Positions 12,871 to 20,876 of a stretch of DNA of 23,203 nt are shown piece by piece. Made by a program: the position numbers and the translations under genes. Positions within the stretch are counted from its first letter, which is position 1, and every line of letters begins with the position of its first letter. The stretch spans positions 1 to 23,203 of the forward strand of contig CAKTSK010000030.1 of the NCBI GenBank assembly GCA_934597725.1, read 5' to 3'. The DNA is from an uncultured Eubacteriales bacterium (GTDB lineage Bacteria > Bacillota > Clostridia > Oscillospirales > Oscillospiraceae). The notes beneath the pieces were generated by a model that did no database searches, was not told the origin of the DNA, and saw only the letters and a program-made list of their open reading frames with translations.

Positions 12871-15195
12871 ATGAGAACCTACCCATCCCGCCTCCGCCGC
12901 GCGCTGGCCGGGCTGCTGTCCCTGGCGCTGGTGCTGTCCCTGTGGACCCTGCCCGCCGCCGCCGGAGAGACCACCGATCAGCAGCGCCCCAGCCCCGAGC
13001 CTCTTTGGGGCCAGACCGTGCCCCGGGGCCTGCCGGCCCAGGAGAGAGCGGCCTTCTGGCCCCAGGACCTGCCCGACCAGTTCCGCACCCTGTGGAGCCA
13101 GACCGACCCCAAGGCCCTGCTGACCCAGCTGGACCGCCAGCTGGCCGAGGTCACCGCCGCCATCCAGGCCGGCGCCCCAGCCGAGCAGGTCCTGTGGCGC
13201 TACCATCAGATGAGCAGCGCCGTCAGCCAGATCTACACCGGTTACGCCATGGCCTACTGGGACTACTTCCGCCAGCCCCAGGCCAACGGGGCGCGCTTTG
13301 CCCGGTGGAGCAGCGCGGCCAACGAGACCCAGGCCAAGGGCACCGCCCTGGAGCACGACCTGCTGAACGGCCCCTACGCCGCCGCCATGAGAGACTATCT
13401 GGGCCAGGCCACGGTGACCCTGATCAAGCGGCAGCCGGTCTCCGGCCCGGAGCAGCTGGCCCTGCAGGAACAGGAAACGGCCCTGGTGGACCGCTACAAC
13501 ACTCTCAAGCTGGAGCAGGAGAACAAGACCGTGTCCTGGCAGGGCAAGGACTGGACCCTGGACCAGCTGTACGACGCCTATGTCCAGGGGACCCTGGACG
13601 CCAGGCCCTACCTCACCCTTTCGGAGCAGCTCCTGAAGGAGAAGAACCAGGTCCTGGGCCAGATCTATCTGGAGCTGGTGGCCCTGCGGAACCGCTTCGC
13701 CCAGAGCCTGGGTTATGAGAACTACGCCGCCTATGCCTATGAGGCGATCTACGACCGGGACTACTCCCTGGAGCAGGCCCAGCGCTTTTGCAGCGACCTG
13801 CTCTCCCAGTTCGGCTCCTGGTACCACGACTGGGAGAACGTCATGTACCTCAGCCCGAACCTGGATCTGGATGAGGTGAGCGCCTTTTACCAGGGCATCA
13901 CCGCCGGCCAGATGCTGGAGCTGGTCCAAGGCCCCCTGGCCCAGCTGGACCAGGAGCTGGGCGAGCTGTTCCGGTACATGCAGGACAACCAGCTGCTGGA
14001 CCTGAACGACAGCGAGGAGAACCTGCCTTCTGCCTTCTGCAACACCCTGCCCGCCTATGGCAGCGCCTACCTCTTCGTCAGCGAGGAGTATTTCGATCCC
14101 TTCACGCTGGTCCACGAGTTCGGCCACTACACCAACAGCTGCCTGGCCCCCGACGTCAGCGGGAGCCAGATGGATGTGGCAGAGATCCACTCCACCGGGT
14201 TGGAGGCCATCTATCATGTCAGCGGCCTGCCCCAGGTGGTGGACCCCTCCCTGCTCCCCGGCATGACCTGGTCGCACCTGCGGTACAACTTCCGCACGCT
14301 GCTGGACGCCGCCGTCTTTGGCTCCCTGGAGCTGGCCGCTTACACCAAAAAGGACCTGGACCTGGACTGGCTCAACCGGTATGCCGCCCAGCTGTTCCGG
14401 CAGGCGGGCTATCAGCTCTCCTATGGCGACGTCAATTACACCTGGGTCGATGTCCACCACCTGTTCCAGGCCCCCTGCTACTACATCAGCTACGGCTTTG
14501 CCAACGCCAACGCCCTGGAGCTGATGGCCCTGGCCCAGGAGGACCCCCAGGCCGCCCTCGCCTGCTGGCAGGCCCTGGTGGACCAGACCGACGTGCTGGG
14601 CTACCAGAAGAGCGTGGAGCAGGCCGGCCTGCAAAACATGCTCCAGAGCGAGAACCTGACCGGCCTGCGGCAGGACATGGCCGACTACCTCTATGAGGAC
14701 TTCTGCCAGGGCAAGCCCCTGACGGACGTGTCCAAGGACCGCTGGTCCTATGACACCATCCACATCGTGGCAGGCGCGGCCCTGCTGCCCGCTGCGGCGG
14801 AGGGCCGCTACGAACCCGCCCGGGCCATCACCGGCGGCGAGCTGGCCGCCGCCCTGGACAAGCTGGTGGGCAACCTGACCCAGATCGCGGCGCCCCCGGA
14901 ACAGGGCTGGGGCCTGGACCCCAAGGCCCCCCTCACCCGGGCCGACCTGGCCCAGGCGTTCTACCGGCTGGGAGAGGTCCTGGGCATGGACCTGACCCAG
15001 CAGGCCGACCTGTCCGGCTATGCCGACGCGGGGCAGCTCTCCCCCGAGACCGCCAAGGCCTTTGGCTGGACCTGCGCCCAGGGCCTGCTGCAAGGCACCG
15101 CCGCCGGCCGCCTCTCCCCCCAGGCACCCGCCACCCGGGAGCAGGCCGCCACCGTGCTGCTGCGGGCGGCAGACTTTGCCGTGGCGTACCTCTGA
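12871..15195 (+). CDS. Exported M3-family oligopeptidase with C-terminal SLH-like region
   Basis: This 774-aa zinc metallopeptidase resembles oligoendopeptidase F/thimet-type enzymes of family M3. It begins with a signal peptide (MRTYPSRLRRALAGLLSLAL, then an Ala-rich cleavage region). The zinc site is His415-Glu416-Phe-Gly-His419, with Glu438 in AEIHS as the probable third ligand. From about residue 620, DVSKDRWSYDTI and later PLTRADLAQAFYRL and PATREQAATVLLRA resemble degenerate SLH repeats, which would hold the enzyme on the cell wall. M3 oligopeptidases are usually cytoplasmic, so an exported wall-bound form points to trimming of peptides outside the cell. GAGAGG precedes the ATG, and terminators flank the gene. 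Confidence 0.85.
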   Translation: MRTYPSRLRRALAGLLSLALVLSLWTLPAAAGETTDQQRPSPEPLWGQTVPRGLPAQERAAFWPQDLPDQFRTLWSQTDPKALLTQLDRQLAEVTAAIQAGAPAEQVLWRYHQMSSAVSQIYTGYAMAYWDYFRQPQANGARFARWSSAANETQAKGTALEHDLLNGPYAAAMRDYLGQATVTLIKRQPVSGPEQLALQEQETALVDRYNTLKLEQENKTVSWQGKDWTLDQLYDAYVQGTLDARPYLTLSEQLLKEKNQVLGQIYLELVALRNRFAQSLGYENYAAYAYEAIYDRDYSLEQAQRFCSDLLSQFGSWYHDWENVMYLSPNLDLDEVSAFYQGITAGQMLELVQGPLAQLDQELGELFRYMQDNQLLDLNDSEENLPSAFCNTLPAYGSAYLFVSEEYFDPFTLVHEFGHYTNSCLAPDVSGSQMDVAEIHSTGLEAIYHVSGLPQVVDPSLLPGMTWSHLRYNFRTLLDAAVFGSLELAAYTKKDLDLDWLNRYAAQLFRQAGYQLSYGDVNYTWVDVHHLFQAPCYYISYGFANANALELMALAQEDPQAALACWQALVDQTDVLGYQKSVEQAGLQNMLQSENLTGLRQDMADYLYEDFCQGKPLTDVSKDRWSYDTIHIVAGAALLPAAAEGRYEPARAITGGELAAALDKLVGNLTQIAAPPEQGWGLDPKAPLTRADLAQAFYRLGEVLGMDLTQQADLSGYADAGQLSPETAKAFGWTCAQGLLQGTAAGRLSPQAPATREQAATVLLRAADFAVAYL

Positions 15196-15246
15196 GTTTT
15201 TCCCGTTTTCTGGCGTGTGGGAGACGGAACGGATCTCCCACCAGCA

Positions 15247-15282
15247 AAAAAACGCTGGCCCCTACAGGGGCCAGCGTTTTTT
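15247..15282. terminator. Intrinsic terminator after M3 peptidase
   Basis: CGCTGGCCCC (15253-15262) pairs with GGGGCCAGCG (15267-15276) around a four-base loop, flanked by an A-run and a T-run of six each. It works on either strand. Confidence 0.9.
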
Positions 15283-15607
15283 GCCGTCTGTGGCGCAACC
15301 CTTCTTCGGCCATGAAAAAAGGAACCCCTGCTCGGCGTTCCTTTCTGCATCATTTTTTCAGTTGCTGTGCCCAATCGTTTGGAAATGCCAAATGATAAAG
15401 GTCAATATCCTCTTGTTCAGGCAAAAGTCCCCGAATAAAAAATGTCTCCCCTGGGACACATCGTTGAGAGGTGCGGGGAATCCTATTATATATAATAATA
15501 CTCAGATTATGTGTTTTTGTCAACTATGCTTTGCAGCAGAATGTGATGCTTTTTGCCGCTTGCAGCATCACCCTATCCATGAGGGGCAAGCTGTCTGGCG
15601 TTGGTGC
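15283..15607. other. Intergenic region at the edge of a lower-GC patch
   Basis: I see no gene in this stretch. It contains a second hairpin, AAAGGAAC (15318-15325) with GTTCCTTT (15337-15344), beside an A-run, which may be another terminator. It also has an AT-rich segment with the self-complementary ATTATATATAAT (15484-15495). Composition shifts from GC-rich to AT-rich across it, which suggests a junction of acquired DNA. The frame of the downstream kinase gene is open through here but has no recognisable coding content. Confidence 0.5.
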
Positions 15608-15636
15608 TTGCCAAAGGCTCCTTGGCTCGGTATAAT
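15608..15636 (+). promoter_or_regulatory. Near-consensus promoter of the HipA-like gene
   Basis: TTGCCA (15608-15613) and a perfect TATAAT (15631-15636) are exactly 17 bases apart. The predicted start site is near 15643. CGATCGATCCGATCG (15642-15656), built of repeated GATCGAT-like units, overlaps the start and could be an operator. Confidence 0.72.
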
Positions 15637-15679
15637 CAGAACGATCGATCCGATCGGACGATGGAAGGAGTGGGATCGC

Positions 15680-16837
15680 GTGGCGCAGGAGTACATGCTT
15701 CGCCTTTACGATACGGATATGCTGGCCTTTACCATGGCAGATCAGGGCATCGAAGGGTTGAAAGTTCATATTCAATGGATCAACAATGAGAACCAGAAGC
15801 TGTTGCCTCTGGACATGGAAGTGACCGATACCGGTGTGCTGAAGTGGCTGCAGAGACGTGTGATCCCCAAAAACCGTGCCTATGTAGCGGAGATTTTGAA
15901 AACCTTCGGGTTGCGTATCAACGATACCAGGGGGATCATCGACATCTGCAAAGGCTTGTCTCTGAACGACAGCTATTGGGTCGTGCCAAGAGGGTTCGAC
16001 GGAAAATTCGCACAGTACAATCTATATGAGAATCGGTTTTCAGAGATCTTGGCTTTGGTGGCCTATACCGGCATCGGGCAAAGCGACGCTGCCTTTACCA
16101 CCTCCCCTGAGCTGACCACAAATGGGATGCTGCCCAAGGCATGGCGCTTTCTCCCGGAGGATGGCATTTACCTGTATAAAGGCGGCACCTCTGGCGCGGC
16201 CAACGCAGGCAATGAGCCATACAGCGAATATTACGCCAGCCAGATCGCCCAGACCATGGGGTTGAACGCGGTGACCTACGAATTGGAACATTGGAAGGGG
16301 ATCACGGCGTCTCGCTGTAAGCTGTTTACGGATATCCATACGGCCTACATTCCCATTGGCCGTATCGTCCGGGAGGGCGGTTTGAAAGCCTGCCTGGAAT
16401 TTTATAAGGGGCTGGGCAATGACGCCTATGAGCAGATCAAAAGCATGTTGGTGTTTGACGCTGTGATCTATAATGAAGACCGGCATTTTGGAAACTTTGG
16501 TATTCTGCGGAATGAGCACAGCGGTGAGATCATCGGAGCCGCGCCTGCCTTCGATCATGGGATGTCATTGTTTAACTTCGCCATGCCGGAAGATTTTCGG
16601 GATCTGGACAGTTACGCAAAGACCCGTGGGACCGCATATGGCATCAGCTTTGAGAGTGTCTGCCGAGAGGTGATGGGACCTGTGCAGACCCGACAGCTCC
16701 GTCGTCTCATCGGCTTTACCTTCCGGCGGCATCCGAAGATCAATCTGCCGGAATACCGTTTGCAGGCCATTGAGAAGCACATACAGGAACGGTGCCAGCA
16801 GCTGCTCCGCCTCCAGCCGGCGCACAAAAAACGATGA
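15680..16837 (+). CDS. Solitary HipA-like serine/threonine kinase
   Basis: This 385-aa protein has the HipA-type kinase core. The catalytic loop is NEDRHFGNFG, with Asp267 as probable base and Asn272 as a metal ligand. The metal-binding FDHGMSL (Asp292) follows about 20 residues later. HipA kinases phosphorylate targets such as glutamyl-tRNA synthetase, or other proteins in divergent families, and can stop growth. The N-terminal 140 residues do not show a clear HipA N1 domain. I chose the GTG at 15680, nine bases after AAGGAG; an ATG at 15695 is the alternative. No HipB-like HTH antitoxin gene lies next to it. Lower GC than its neighbours suggests acquisition. Kinase family membership is solid; a toxin role is not shown. 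Confidence 0.75.
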   Translation: MAQEYMLRLYDTDMLAFTMADQGIEGLKVHIQWINNENQKLLPLDMEVTDTGVLKWLQRRVIPKNRAYVAEILKTFGLRINDTRGIIDICKGLSLNDSYWVVPRGFDGKFAQYNLYENRFSEILALVAYTGIGQSDAAFTTSPELTTNGMLPKAWRFLPEDGIYLYKGGTSGAANAGNEPYSEYYASQIAQTMGLNAVTYELEHWKGITASRCKLFTDIHTAYIPIGRIVREGGLKACLEFYKGLGNDAYEQIKSMLVFDAVIYNEDRHFGNFGILRNEHSGEIIGAAPAFDHGMSLFNFAMPEDFRDLDSYAKTRGTAYGISFESVCREVMGPVQTRQLRRLIGFTFRRHPKINLPEYRLQAIEKHIQERCQQLLRLQPAHKKR

Positions 16838-16961
16838 CATAGTTCCCGCTTTCAAAAAATAAAAATTTTTGTCCTGTTCTGCCGGGAAACCCCACGGTTT
16901 ATGACCGTGTAATAGGAGATCAAATCCCCCCTGTGGCTTTTGGCCCCTTTCCGCCCCAACC

Positions 16962-16997
16962 AAAACCGCCCCCAACAGCGTTTGCTGCCGGAGGCGG
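16962..16997 (-). terminator. Terminator of the VanZ-like gene
   Basis: On the minus strand a 14-bp stem (16984-16997 with 16966-16979, including G-U pairs) with a four-base loop is followed by TTTT. It lies about 30 bases after the VanZ-like stop. Confidence 0.65.
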
Positions 16998-17027
16998 AAA
17001 CAGAGGAGAGAGGAAGGTCAGGCAGGA

Positions 17028-17522
17028 TCAGTTCACGGCAAAGACCACCGCGAGCAGGGCGGACAGCAGAACAGCGCCGGTGAGACAGACGGTGTTGAGG
17101 ATCGTACGCCAGCGCCTGCCGGAGAGCCTGGACAGGACAATGGCCAGGAAGATCCCCAGGCATCCGCCGCAGGAATTGGTGATAAGGTCGGTGATATCCG
17201 TGCCGCCAATGGCGAAGAGAAATTGCAGCAGTTCAAAGAGCAGGCTGGTACAGACGATGGGCAGAATTTGTTGGAACAGAGGCTTTTCCTCCCACAGAAC
17301 ATGGAGGAGCAGGCCATAGGGAACAAAGGCCAGCAGATTCTGGACCATTTCCCCCACACTGACGGCCCCATTGACGATCATCGGATCGGCAAAGGGGATG
17401 AGGTTGATGGTTCTGAGATGCGGTAAGTCTGCGACGGAAACCTGTAGCTTGAACACGATGATCCAGGTCAACGCGGCCAGATAGAACAGCAGCAGACCCA
17501 ACGTACATTTTTTGGACTTCAC
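17028..17522 (-). CDS. VanZ-like family membrane protein
   Basis: This 164-aa membrane protein has four predicted membrane helices and the VanZ-family signatures: an NLIPF element near residue 40, NLLAFVPYGLLLH near 62-74, then a Glu-Gln helix (FELLQF) followed by TDITDLITNSCGGCLGI near 108-124. VanZ itself gives low-level teicoplanin resistance, but most members are of unknown function and are not tied to resistance. The start appears to be GTG at 17522, preceded by a purine-rich AGGGGGCAGGA. It is transcribed alone, downstream of the hbd terminator, and ends at its own terminator. Confidence 0.8.
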   Translation of the reverse strand: MKSKKCTLGLLLFYLAALTWIIVFKLQVSVADLPHLRTINLIPFADPMIVNGAVSVGEMVQNLLAFVPYGLLLHVLWEEKPLFQQILPIVCTSLLFELLQFLFAIGGTDITDLITNSCGGCLGIFLAIVLSRLSGRRWRTILNTVCLTGAVLLSALLAVVFAVN

Positions 17523-17612
17523 GGCGATCCTGCCCCCTTTCTTCTAAGGATAGCACAGAATTCTGAACATGATCTTGAGCGTTTCTTAAATCTTTCATAA
17601 ATTTCCCCGCCA

Positions 17613-17649
17613 CAAAAAACGCCCCCGGCAGCAAACGCTGCCGGGGGCG
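17613..17649 (-). terminator. Terminator of the crt-hbd operon
   Basis: A perfect 13-bp GC-rich stem (17637-17649 with 17620-17632) with an AAAC/GTTT loop is followed on the minus strand by six T residues. It starts 28 bases after the hbd stop. Confidence 0.9.
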
Positions 17650-17676
17650 GTGCGATCCAGGAACGGGTTCCGGGAA

Positions 17677-18528
17677 TTAGTTGTACTTGTAGAAGCCCTC
17701 GCCGGTCTTCTGGCCCAGCAGGCCGGCGCGGACCATCTTCTTCATGGTCAGAGCGGGACGATACTTGGAGTCGCCGGTCTCGGTGAAGATGGTCTCCATG
17801 ATGGCCAGGCAGATGTCCAGACCAACCAGGTCAGCCAGAGCCAAGGGGCCCATCTTGTGGTTGGCGCCGTACATCATGGCGGTGTCGATGTCTTCCTTGG
17901 AAGCGATGCCGTTCTCCAGGACGATAATGGCCTCGTTGATCATGGGGAACAGGATGCGGTTGACCACGAAACCGGGGGCCTCACCGACCTCGACGGGGCT
18001 CTTGCCGATCTCCTTGGCGCAGGCATAGACAGCCTGGAAGGTCTCGTCGTTGGTCCGAGCGCCGCGGATGACTTCCACCAGCTTCATGGCGGGAGCGGGG
18101 TTGAAGAAGTGCATGCCCAGCACCTTCTCGGGTCGGTTGGTGCCGGCAGCGATGGCGGTGATGGAGATGGAGGAGGTGTTGGAAGCCAGGATGGTGTCGG
18201 GCTTGCAGATCTCGTCCAGTTCCTTGAAGATGCTCTTCTTGATGTCCAGCACCTCGATGGCAGCCTCGACCACCAGGTCGCAATCCTTGGCGTCAGCCAG
18301 GTCCAGGGTGAAGGAGACGTGAGCCAGCATGTCGTTCTTCTGGTCCACGGTGATCTTGCCCTTGCTGACCTTCTTCTCCAGGTTCTTCTTCAGAACGCCC
18401 TCGCCGCGCTGAATGAACTCGTCCTTGATGTCGCGGACGATCACGGTCTTGCCAGCCTCGGCGAACACCTGAGCAATGCCCATGCCCATGGTGCCAGCGC
18501 CCAGGACCATAATCTTATTGATAGCCAT
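17677..18528 (-). CDS. hbd: 3-hydroxybutyryl-CoA dehydrogenase
   Basis: This 283-aa enzyme reduces acetoacetyl-CoA to 3-hydroxybutyryl-CoA with NAD(P)H, a step in butyrate formation in the cytoplasm. The Rossmann motif GAGTMGMGIA lies at residues 10-19. The active-site residues are visible as Ser119 (SNTSS), His140 (GMHFFNPAP), Glu152 (KLVEVI) and Asn190 (GFVVNR). Length is typical of the clostridial single-domain enzyme. It starts 80 bases after the crt stop on the same strand and ends at a strong terminator, so the pair appears bicistronic. Codon use is strongly biased, consistent with high expression. Confidence 0.95.
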   Translation of the reverse strand: MAINKIMVLGAGTMGMGIAQVFAEAGKTVIVRDIKDEFIQRGEGVLKKNLEKKVSKGKITVDQKNDMLAHVSFTLDLADAKDCDLVVEAAIEVLDIKKSIFKELDEICKPDTILASNTSSISITAIAAGTNRPEKVLGMHFFNPAPAMKLVEVIRGARTNDETFQAVYACAKEIGKSPVEVGEAPGFVVNRILFPMINEAIIVLENGIASKEDIDTAMMYGANHKMGPLALADLVGLDICLAIMETIFTETGDSKYRPALTMKKMVRAGLLGQKTGEGFYKYN

Positions 18529-18608
18529 TGTAAGATTCCTCCTATGATGTTATGTGAAAAAAGTTTCCAACGATAGAACGGGGACCCGGCGGGGTCCGGG
18601 GTAGAAGA

Positions 18609-19385
18609 TTACCGGTTCTTGAAGCCGTCCAGCTTCTTCTTCTCCACGAAGGCCTTCATGGCGTCCTTCTGGTCCTCGGTGCCGAAGCAGGTGCCGAATG
18701 CCAGGGCCTCGTAGGTGGCGGCGGTGGCCATGTCGCACTCCAGGCCGAAACGGATGGCCTGCTTGGCGGCGCGGACGGCGACCTGTGCCTTGGAGGCGAT
18801 CTTGTTGGCCAGCTCCAGGGCGGTGTCCATCAGAGCCTCGGGAGCCACGACCTTGCTCACCAGGCCGATCTCCAGGGCCTGCTGGGCGTTGATGGTGTCA
18901 GCGGTGAGGATCAGCTCCATGGCGTGTGCGGTGCCGCAGATGCGGGGCATCCGCTGGGTGCCGCCGAAGCCGGGGGTGATGCCCAGGCCCACCTCGGGCT
19001 GGCCGAACTTGGCCTTCTCGGAAGCGATGCGGATGTCGCAGGACATGGACAGCTCGCAGCCGCCGCCCAGAGCGAAGCCGTTGATGGCGGCGATGGTGGG
19101 CTTTTCCATTCTCTCCAGGCGCAGCATGGCCTGGTTGCCCAGGTCGCCGAAGTTCTTGCCGGCGGCCACGTTCATGGTGGCCATCTCGCTGATGTCAGCG
19201 CCTGCCACGAAGGAGCGGCCAGCGCCGGTGACCACGACCACATAGATGTCGTCGTTGTTCTCCACCACGTCGAAAGCCTTCAGCAGGTCGGCAAAGACCT
19301 CGCTGCTCAGTGCGTTCAGGGTCTCGGGGCGGTTCATGGTGATGATACCGACATGGCCCTGCTGGGTTACCTCTACAAATGCCAT
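18609..19385 (-). CDS. crt: Crotonase / short-chain enoyl-CoA hydratase
   Basis: This 258-aa crotonase-fold enzyme dehydrates 3-hydroxybutyryl-CoA to crotonyl-CoA, the step after Hbd. The oxyanion-hole segments SFVAGADI (58-65) and FALGGGCELSMSCD (104-117) are present. The two catalytic glutamates are Glu111 and Glu131, the latter in FGQPEVGLGITPG. The ATG at 19385 follows AGGAGG by nine bases; an upstream in-frame start would add nine residues but lacks a ribosome site. The usual partners bcd, etfB and etfA are not in this window, so the rest of the butyrate pathway must lie elsewhere. Confidence 0.93.
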   Translation of the reverse strand: MAFVEVTQQGHVGIITMNRPETLNALSSEVFADLLKAFDVVENNDDIYVVVVTGAGRSFVAGADISEMATMNVAAGKNFGDLGNQAMLRLERMEKPTIAAINGFALGGGCELSMSCDIRIASEKAKFGQPEVGLGITPGFGGTQRMPRICGTAHAMELILTADTINAQQALEIGLVSKVVAPEALMDTALELANKIASKAQVAVRAAKQAIRFGLECDMATAATYEALAFGTCFGTEDQKDAMKAFVEKKKLDGFKNR

Positions 19386-19410
19386 AGGGATGTTCCTCCT
19401 AACATTGGTC

Positions 19411-19436
19411 ATACAGGGCGTACGAACCCCCTGTAT
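19411..19436 (-). promoter_or_regulatory. Leader hairpin upstream of crt
   Basis: ATACAGGG (19411-19418) pairs perfectly with 19429-19436 around a ten-base loop. It lies in the leader between the promoter and the ribosome site. It may stabilise the mRNA or bind a regulator; nothing further can be said. Confidence 0.4.
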
Positions 19437-19454
19437 CTAAATACTTCGTGCAAT

Positions 19455-19483
19455 AGTATACTGCATTTTCCGTCAAGGAACAA
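19455..19483 (-). promoter_or_regulatory. Promoter of the crt-hbd operon
   Basis: On the minus strand TTGTTC (19478-19483) and TATACT (19455-19460) are separated by 17 bases, giving a leader of about 60 bases before crt. Confidence 0.6.
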
Positions 19484-19858
19484 GGCAAACCTTTTCGCCG
19501 TTTTACCGAAAAAACCCCTAAAAAAAGAACCATTTCCGTGGAAGTTACAACAGCTGCGCGGCCCTACGCCGCCCTTCCCCCGGCCCTGTCCGTCTCATCC
19601 TTTTCGTAAAGGGAAAAAAGGGGCCTGATCCTCTCTGTTTTCTACAAGAACAGGCGTCCTGACAGCAGTTTGATTGGCAGATTGATAAAATCCTTTTGGC
19701 GTAAGCGCCGTTGGCCTGAAAACCCGGCAGACCGGGGGCAAAAAGCGCCCCAAAGCACCCGAAACGACAGTCCTTCCCCTGCATCCTGCTTCCTTCCCCG
19801 CTTTGGTCCGGCGCGGATCGGGGCGCGCGCGGCGGAAAAAGGGCCGTCGGGCCGCGCC
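19484..19858. other. Intergenic region between divergent promoters
   Basis: No gene is seen here. The sequence changes from AT-rich near the crt promoter to GC-rich near the EamA promoter. Open frames exist on both strands, but they have no ribosome sites and no family-like content. I see no terminator or repeat of note. Confidence 0.5.
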
Positions 19859-19887
19859 TTGACAGGGACCGGGGAATCCCGTATGAT
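19859..19887 (+). promoter_or_regulatory. Near-consensus promoter of the EamA gene
   Basis: A perfect TTGACA (19859-19864) and TATGAT (19882-19887) are separated by exactly 17 bases, about 42 bases before the start codon. Confidence 0.8.
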
Positions 19888-19929
19888 GGCAGGACATGCC
19901 CGGGGGCATGGAGTTTGAGGAGGAACGAG

Positions 19930-20805
19930 ATGGAAGAAAAGAGACACAACAAGCGCGTCCCGTCCTATGGGATGTACATGCTGGCCCTGCTGATTTTCGG
20001 CACAAACGGGCTCCTTGTCTCCCGCATCTCCCTGGCCAGCAGCCAGATCGTGCTGATGCGGACCCTGATCGGCGGCGTCCTGCTGACGGCGCTGGTGCTG
20101 CTCTGCGGGGGATTTGACAAAACCAGCGTGCGGAAGGAGTGGCGGCCGCTCCTGCTGGGCGGCGCGGCCCTTGGCCTGAACTGGGTCACGCTGTTTGAGT
20201 CCTACAGGGCGCTGAACGTCAGCCTGGCGACCCTGATCTACTATGTAGGCCCCATTCTGGTGCTGCTGTTTTCCCCGGTGTTTTTTCGGGAAAAGCTGAC
20301 GGGAAGAAAGCTGCTCTCGGTGCTCCTCGTGGCGGCCGGCCTGCTGTGCATCAGCGGCAGCATCGTGGTCACGGGCATGGACCCTCTGGGGCTGCTGGTG
20401 GCGGGGCTTTCGGCCCTGCTGTATGCGGCGCTCATCGTGGCCAACAAAAAGATCTTCCATACCAGCGGGATGCAGACGGCGGCCATCGAGCTGGACGTGG
20501 CGTTTGTCGTCGTGCTGGTGTATACGCTGTGTACGGCGGGGCTGCCGCGCCTGACAGGAGGCGACCTGCCCTATCTTGCGGTGATCGGGCTGGTGAACAC
20601 GGGGCTTGCCTATCTGCTGTATTTTTCCGGGCTGCAAAAGCTGCCCGGCCAGTCGGTCGCCCTGATCAGCTATCTTGATCCGGTCTCTGCGCTGCTGTTC
20701 TCGGCCTGCTTCCTGCACGAGGTGATGACGCCCGTGCAGGTGGCGGGGGCCGTGCTGATCCTCGGCGGGGCCATGTTTGGGGAGATCAAAACGCGCAGAC
20801 CGTGA
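19930..20805 (+). CDS. EamA/DMT-superfamily transporter
   Basis: This 291-aa polytopic protein has about ten predicted membrane helices in two homologous halves, as in the EamA (RhaT/YdcZ-like) drug/metabolite transporter family. Typical stretches are FGTNGLLVSRI in the first helix, LATLIYYVGPILVLLFSP in the first half, and QSVALISYLDPVSALLFSA with LILGGAMFGE near the end. Members export amino acids, nucleotides or other metabolites; the substrate cannot be inferred. The ATG at 19930 follows GAGGAGGA by six bases. It is followed after about 70 bases by the flippase gene and may be transcribed with it. Confidence 0.85.
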   Translation: MEEKRHNKRVPSYGMYMLALLIFGTNGLLVSRISLASSQIVLMRTLIGGVLLTALVLLCGGFDKTSVRKEWRPLLLGGAALGLNWVTLFESYRALNVSLATLIYYVGPILVLLFSPVFFREKLTGRKLLSVLLVAAGLLCISGSIVVTGMDPLGLLVAGLSALLYAALIVANKKIFHTSGMQTAAIELDVAFVVVLVYTLCTAGLPRLTGGDLPYLAVIGLVNTGLAYLLYFSGLQKLPGQSVALISYLDPVSALLFSACFLHEVMTPVQVAGAVLILGGAMFGEIKTRRP

Positions 20806-20876
20806 CCGGCCCGGTGCGCGGGGGCATAGGTGCCCACCCAGTCCTCATAAGGTAGTGGGGAATGGGAGGTGAGTCT

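Noticed and set aside
12025..15093. Minus-strand open frame of about 1,020 codons opposite the CPBP and M3 genes
   Set aside because: It crosses two genes with intact active-site motifs and an intergenic promoter. It is a shadow frame caused by high GC.
15020..15679. N-terminal extension of the HipA-like kinase by 220 codons
   Set aside because: The extra frame overlaps the M3 gene and runs through its terminator and an AT-rich intergenic region. A promoter and ribosome site just before 15680 explain the gene better.
17028..17522. Glycopeptide resistance gene
   Set aside because: VanZ-like proteins are common and usually not linked to resistance; no vanHAX-type genes are nearby.
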